Below, piece after piece: positions 61,882 to 64,000 of a DNA stretch of 64,000 nt (position 1 is its first letter; each line of letters starts with the position of its first letter). The notes under the pieces were generated by a model. It ran no database searches, was not told where the DNA came from, and saw only the letters and a list, made by a program, of their open reading frames with translations. This DNA comes from Megaleporinus macrocephalus (Eukaryota > Chordata > Actinopteri > Characiformes > Anostomidae), in assembly GCA_021613375.1 (NCBI GenBank), contig CM038704.1:28886082-28950081 (forward strand). Reading direction: 5' to 3'. Made by a program: the position numbers and the translations under genes.

Positions 61882-62245
61882 TTACTGCCCACTTTATTAG
61901 AAACACCCACCTTCACCTTGTATTTCATATGTTGATTTGTGTAAGCCATCTACTGCCCTTCATCAGTGGTCAGTTCAAAGCTGGGAGGTAAGGCACTCTC
62001 AACCCAGCAGCGACCCTGGAGTGTGTAGAATTTCTAGCAACAGCGCTGTGACTGATACACTCATACCAGCGCCTCGCATACTACCATGACAGTGTTACTA
62101 ACAGTATCCACAAATAATATCCTGTAAACTGTGGTTCTGAGGTTAAAACTGGCCAATTAAAGGTGTACTGTGACTAATATCAGATGAGCTACAGTCTGTA
62201 ACTATGTATCAATATAGCCAACCTACAAACAGGTGGAGCTCATAA
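61882..62245. mobile_element. Decayed MITE (family shared with 20561-20845)
   Basis: Starts CTGCCCACTTTATTAGAAAC and carries blocks such as CTTCATCAGTGGTCAG and GTGACTGATACACTCATACC, which match the inside of this fish MITE family. More diverged than the copy at 59955-60428. Confidence 0.6.
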
Positions 62246-64000
62246 AGCTCATAAAGTAATGCGATTGCGTTACGAACAGTATAATGTGATTTATTATTCC
62301 ATATAGTGAACACGCTGAAGGTAGATATTCACAGGTAAGGTAGTGCATCTTATGCTCTTATGGCTATGTCTAAATTTCGCTTTACTGTTGCTTCAGGATT
62401 TGATGAAACAGCACCACAGCTGGTCCTGCTCTAGTTCTGAGCTCACTAACACTAAATATGAGCAGGGCTGCCGTTACTGTTTGAAAGGCTTTGTGGCTAC
62501 AGTTAGTCACATTGATTCCAGATTGAGGCTTTAAAAAACATTTCTAACGTGGCTAAGTTTGAGGGGCTGTTGCTTTTCCACCTACCAGCTCTGCTTTCCA
62601 GTGAAAGGAACTGGAAATTACCTGCATCCATAATACAGGTAAAGATGTATGAAGGAACGCTTACAATTCAACAGCTGATGAACCAATGCACAACGTGAAG
62701 GTTTGTATATCAAAAAGTCAATTTTTGACATCAGAGGTCGACATTCATGACCTGTAGAATTTGTATAAATCCCTAATTCTGAATTACTCTGGTTCCTTCT
62801 GTGCATGACAGCTTTATGATGGAAGGAAATCTGAGCCATTATCTAAATTTCAAACACACTCTGAAGTTTTCTTATTTTGAACGGCAGAAACAGCTGGGAA
62901 TACTGTATGTCCCAAGATAATTCTTCGAAATGCTCTGCACATGAACTTCTTTTGACACATAGAAGGATGGCTTCAAAAAAAGAAAAAAGTAAAGAAAAGT
63001 GCAGTAAGAAGCAATAAATGAAAGCATATGAGCCTACACCTGCAGAATACCCTGTGGCCTTATCCATCAGCTCCCTGCTCCAAATGTGGACTCCTTTTCT
63101 TATTTCTATTCGGTTCAGTGGGTGCGCTGTGCCCAACTCCATTATCCCTGATCACCTCTGAAAAATTCATGGCTCAAATTGAGGAACATCTTGCTTACCA
63201 CACAAAACAAAAGGCCTTATTCTGAGGTGCCCTTAGAGGCCCTTAGAGGCCACTGAGATCATTAAGATCTGCATCAGAAACAAGGCGCCGGACAGCACGC
63301 TAACCTCCTGCAATCTGCCTCCACTTTCCGCCTCCAGCTCTCTGTGGGAGCCGAGGTGTCAATCAAAACAAGCAGAGTGAGTTAGTGGGCAGCCTGGGGT
63401 CGCAGTGCCGGAGAAACTGGATCCGCAGCTTATGATTCCCATGCAGGTCGTACGTGAGGAGAAAATCGATCCACATGGGAGGAAAACTACCTGGGGTGAG
63501 CACTGCCTCTTTCTGCAGCCTTTTAATGCTGTTTGACTTTTTGTTGGAATGGCTGTGAACATGACCTGTACAGTCAGAACACTGTTTTGAACCACTGAGC
63601 GATTGTTGTGATCTGACTTTATCGCACTGTTAAGGGCGCTTCCATTGCTCCCAAGTAAAGCTACAATTGCATTTGAAGCCCATTACAGTCATGAGAGGCA
63701 TATCATATCTATTATTATGAGAATCCAATAATAACACACAAAAGCACTAGTCAACATGCCAAGACAAATACAAACAAATCATAAAATAATCTAATCTAAA
63801 TCTGACGTACAGAGCATGCAGGGCATACAGGGTTTTAATGACTGTGATAAACTGGTTTGTACCATTAGTGAAAGAGGGAACACAGCGCAAACTATTAAAA
63901 AGTTTTATGTCATAATAAAAAAAAAAAAAACAAGAAAAAACACTAGACATATCTGAGTCTTGGAGTTGTTCTAATATTCTGATAAGCACACAATTAACAG

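Larger units (their letters stand above)
49969..64000 (-). other. Presumed long espnl intron or upstream spacer
   Basis: No ankyrin-repeat exon or other recognisable gene was found on either strand. The region holds transposon remnants, microsatellites and several repeat-poor, CpG-bearing blocks (54640-54870, 55050-55330, 57400-57800, 59400-59810, 60770-61110, 63230-63530) that may be regulatory. A possible small unidentified exon lies at 61191-61259. Confidence 0.5.

Noticed and set aside
63359..63490. Minus-strand stretch reading MWIDFLLTYDLHGNHKLRIQ and on to a stop
   Set aside because: Some 42 open codons in GC-richer DNA are not unlikely by chance, and no family or convincing acceptor with phase support was recognised.

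Overview
This is vertebrate nuclear DNA, almost certainly from a ray-finned (teleost) fish. Genes are split by GT-AG introns, long AT-rich introns and spacers dominate, (TA)n microsatellites are long, and decayed Tc1-like and hAT-like DNA transposons of the kind common in fish are scattered throughout. I see no prokaryotic, plasmid or phage features.

Three genes are supported, all on the minus strand, so transcription runs from high to low coordinates. (1) The 3' half of an espin-like gene (espnl): five exons between 49968 and 45111 encode 695 residues with a proline-rich stretch, an espin-type actin-binding motif and a long C-terminal part. Its N-terminal ankyrin exons were not found up to base 64000. 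(2) A complete klhl30 gene: seven coding exons from 42292 to 28064 (595 aa; BTB, BACK and kelch repeats), plus a likely non-coding first exon ending at 44322 that sits beside a perfect MEF2-type site and an E-box. (3) The first three coding exons (22348 to 21157) of a rootletin-family gene (crocc/crocc2-like). It starts in a CpG-rich segment with a TATA-like box and X-box-like (RFX) palindromes; the rest of the gene was not found between 1 and 21156. The espnl-klhl30 order and orientation match the neighbourhood I recall from human 2q37.3.

Region by region: 1-21156 is gene-poor (probably rootletin intron and spacer) and holds a foldback element, two Tc1-like remnants, microsatellites, a duplicated 230-bp segment, a MITE and possible conserved non-coding DNA. 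22893-25450 is an 84-bp minisatellite just upstream of the rootletin gene. 26000-27180 is a 39-bp minisatellite with higher-order structure. 28064-44440 is klhl30, whose fourth coding intron carries a 24-bp minisatellite of nearly 100 units (31940-34255). 44600-50000 is the 3' half of espnl. 50000-64000 is repeat-bearing non-coding DNA, probably an espnl intron, with several moderately GC-rich blocks that may be regulatory.

Functionally, espnl and rootletin relatives belong to actin-bundle and ciliary-rootlet cytoskeleton, while klhl30 is a Cullin-3 adaptor-type protein associated with muscle. The window holds neighbours and not an operon-like system. I found no convincing previously undescribed system. 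The most notable items are the three minisatellites clustered around klhl30, the inverted terminal unit of the 24-bp array, the MEF2/E-box and X-box promoter candidates, and the uncharacterised C-terminal module of espnl.
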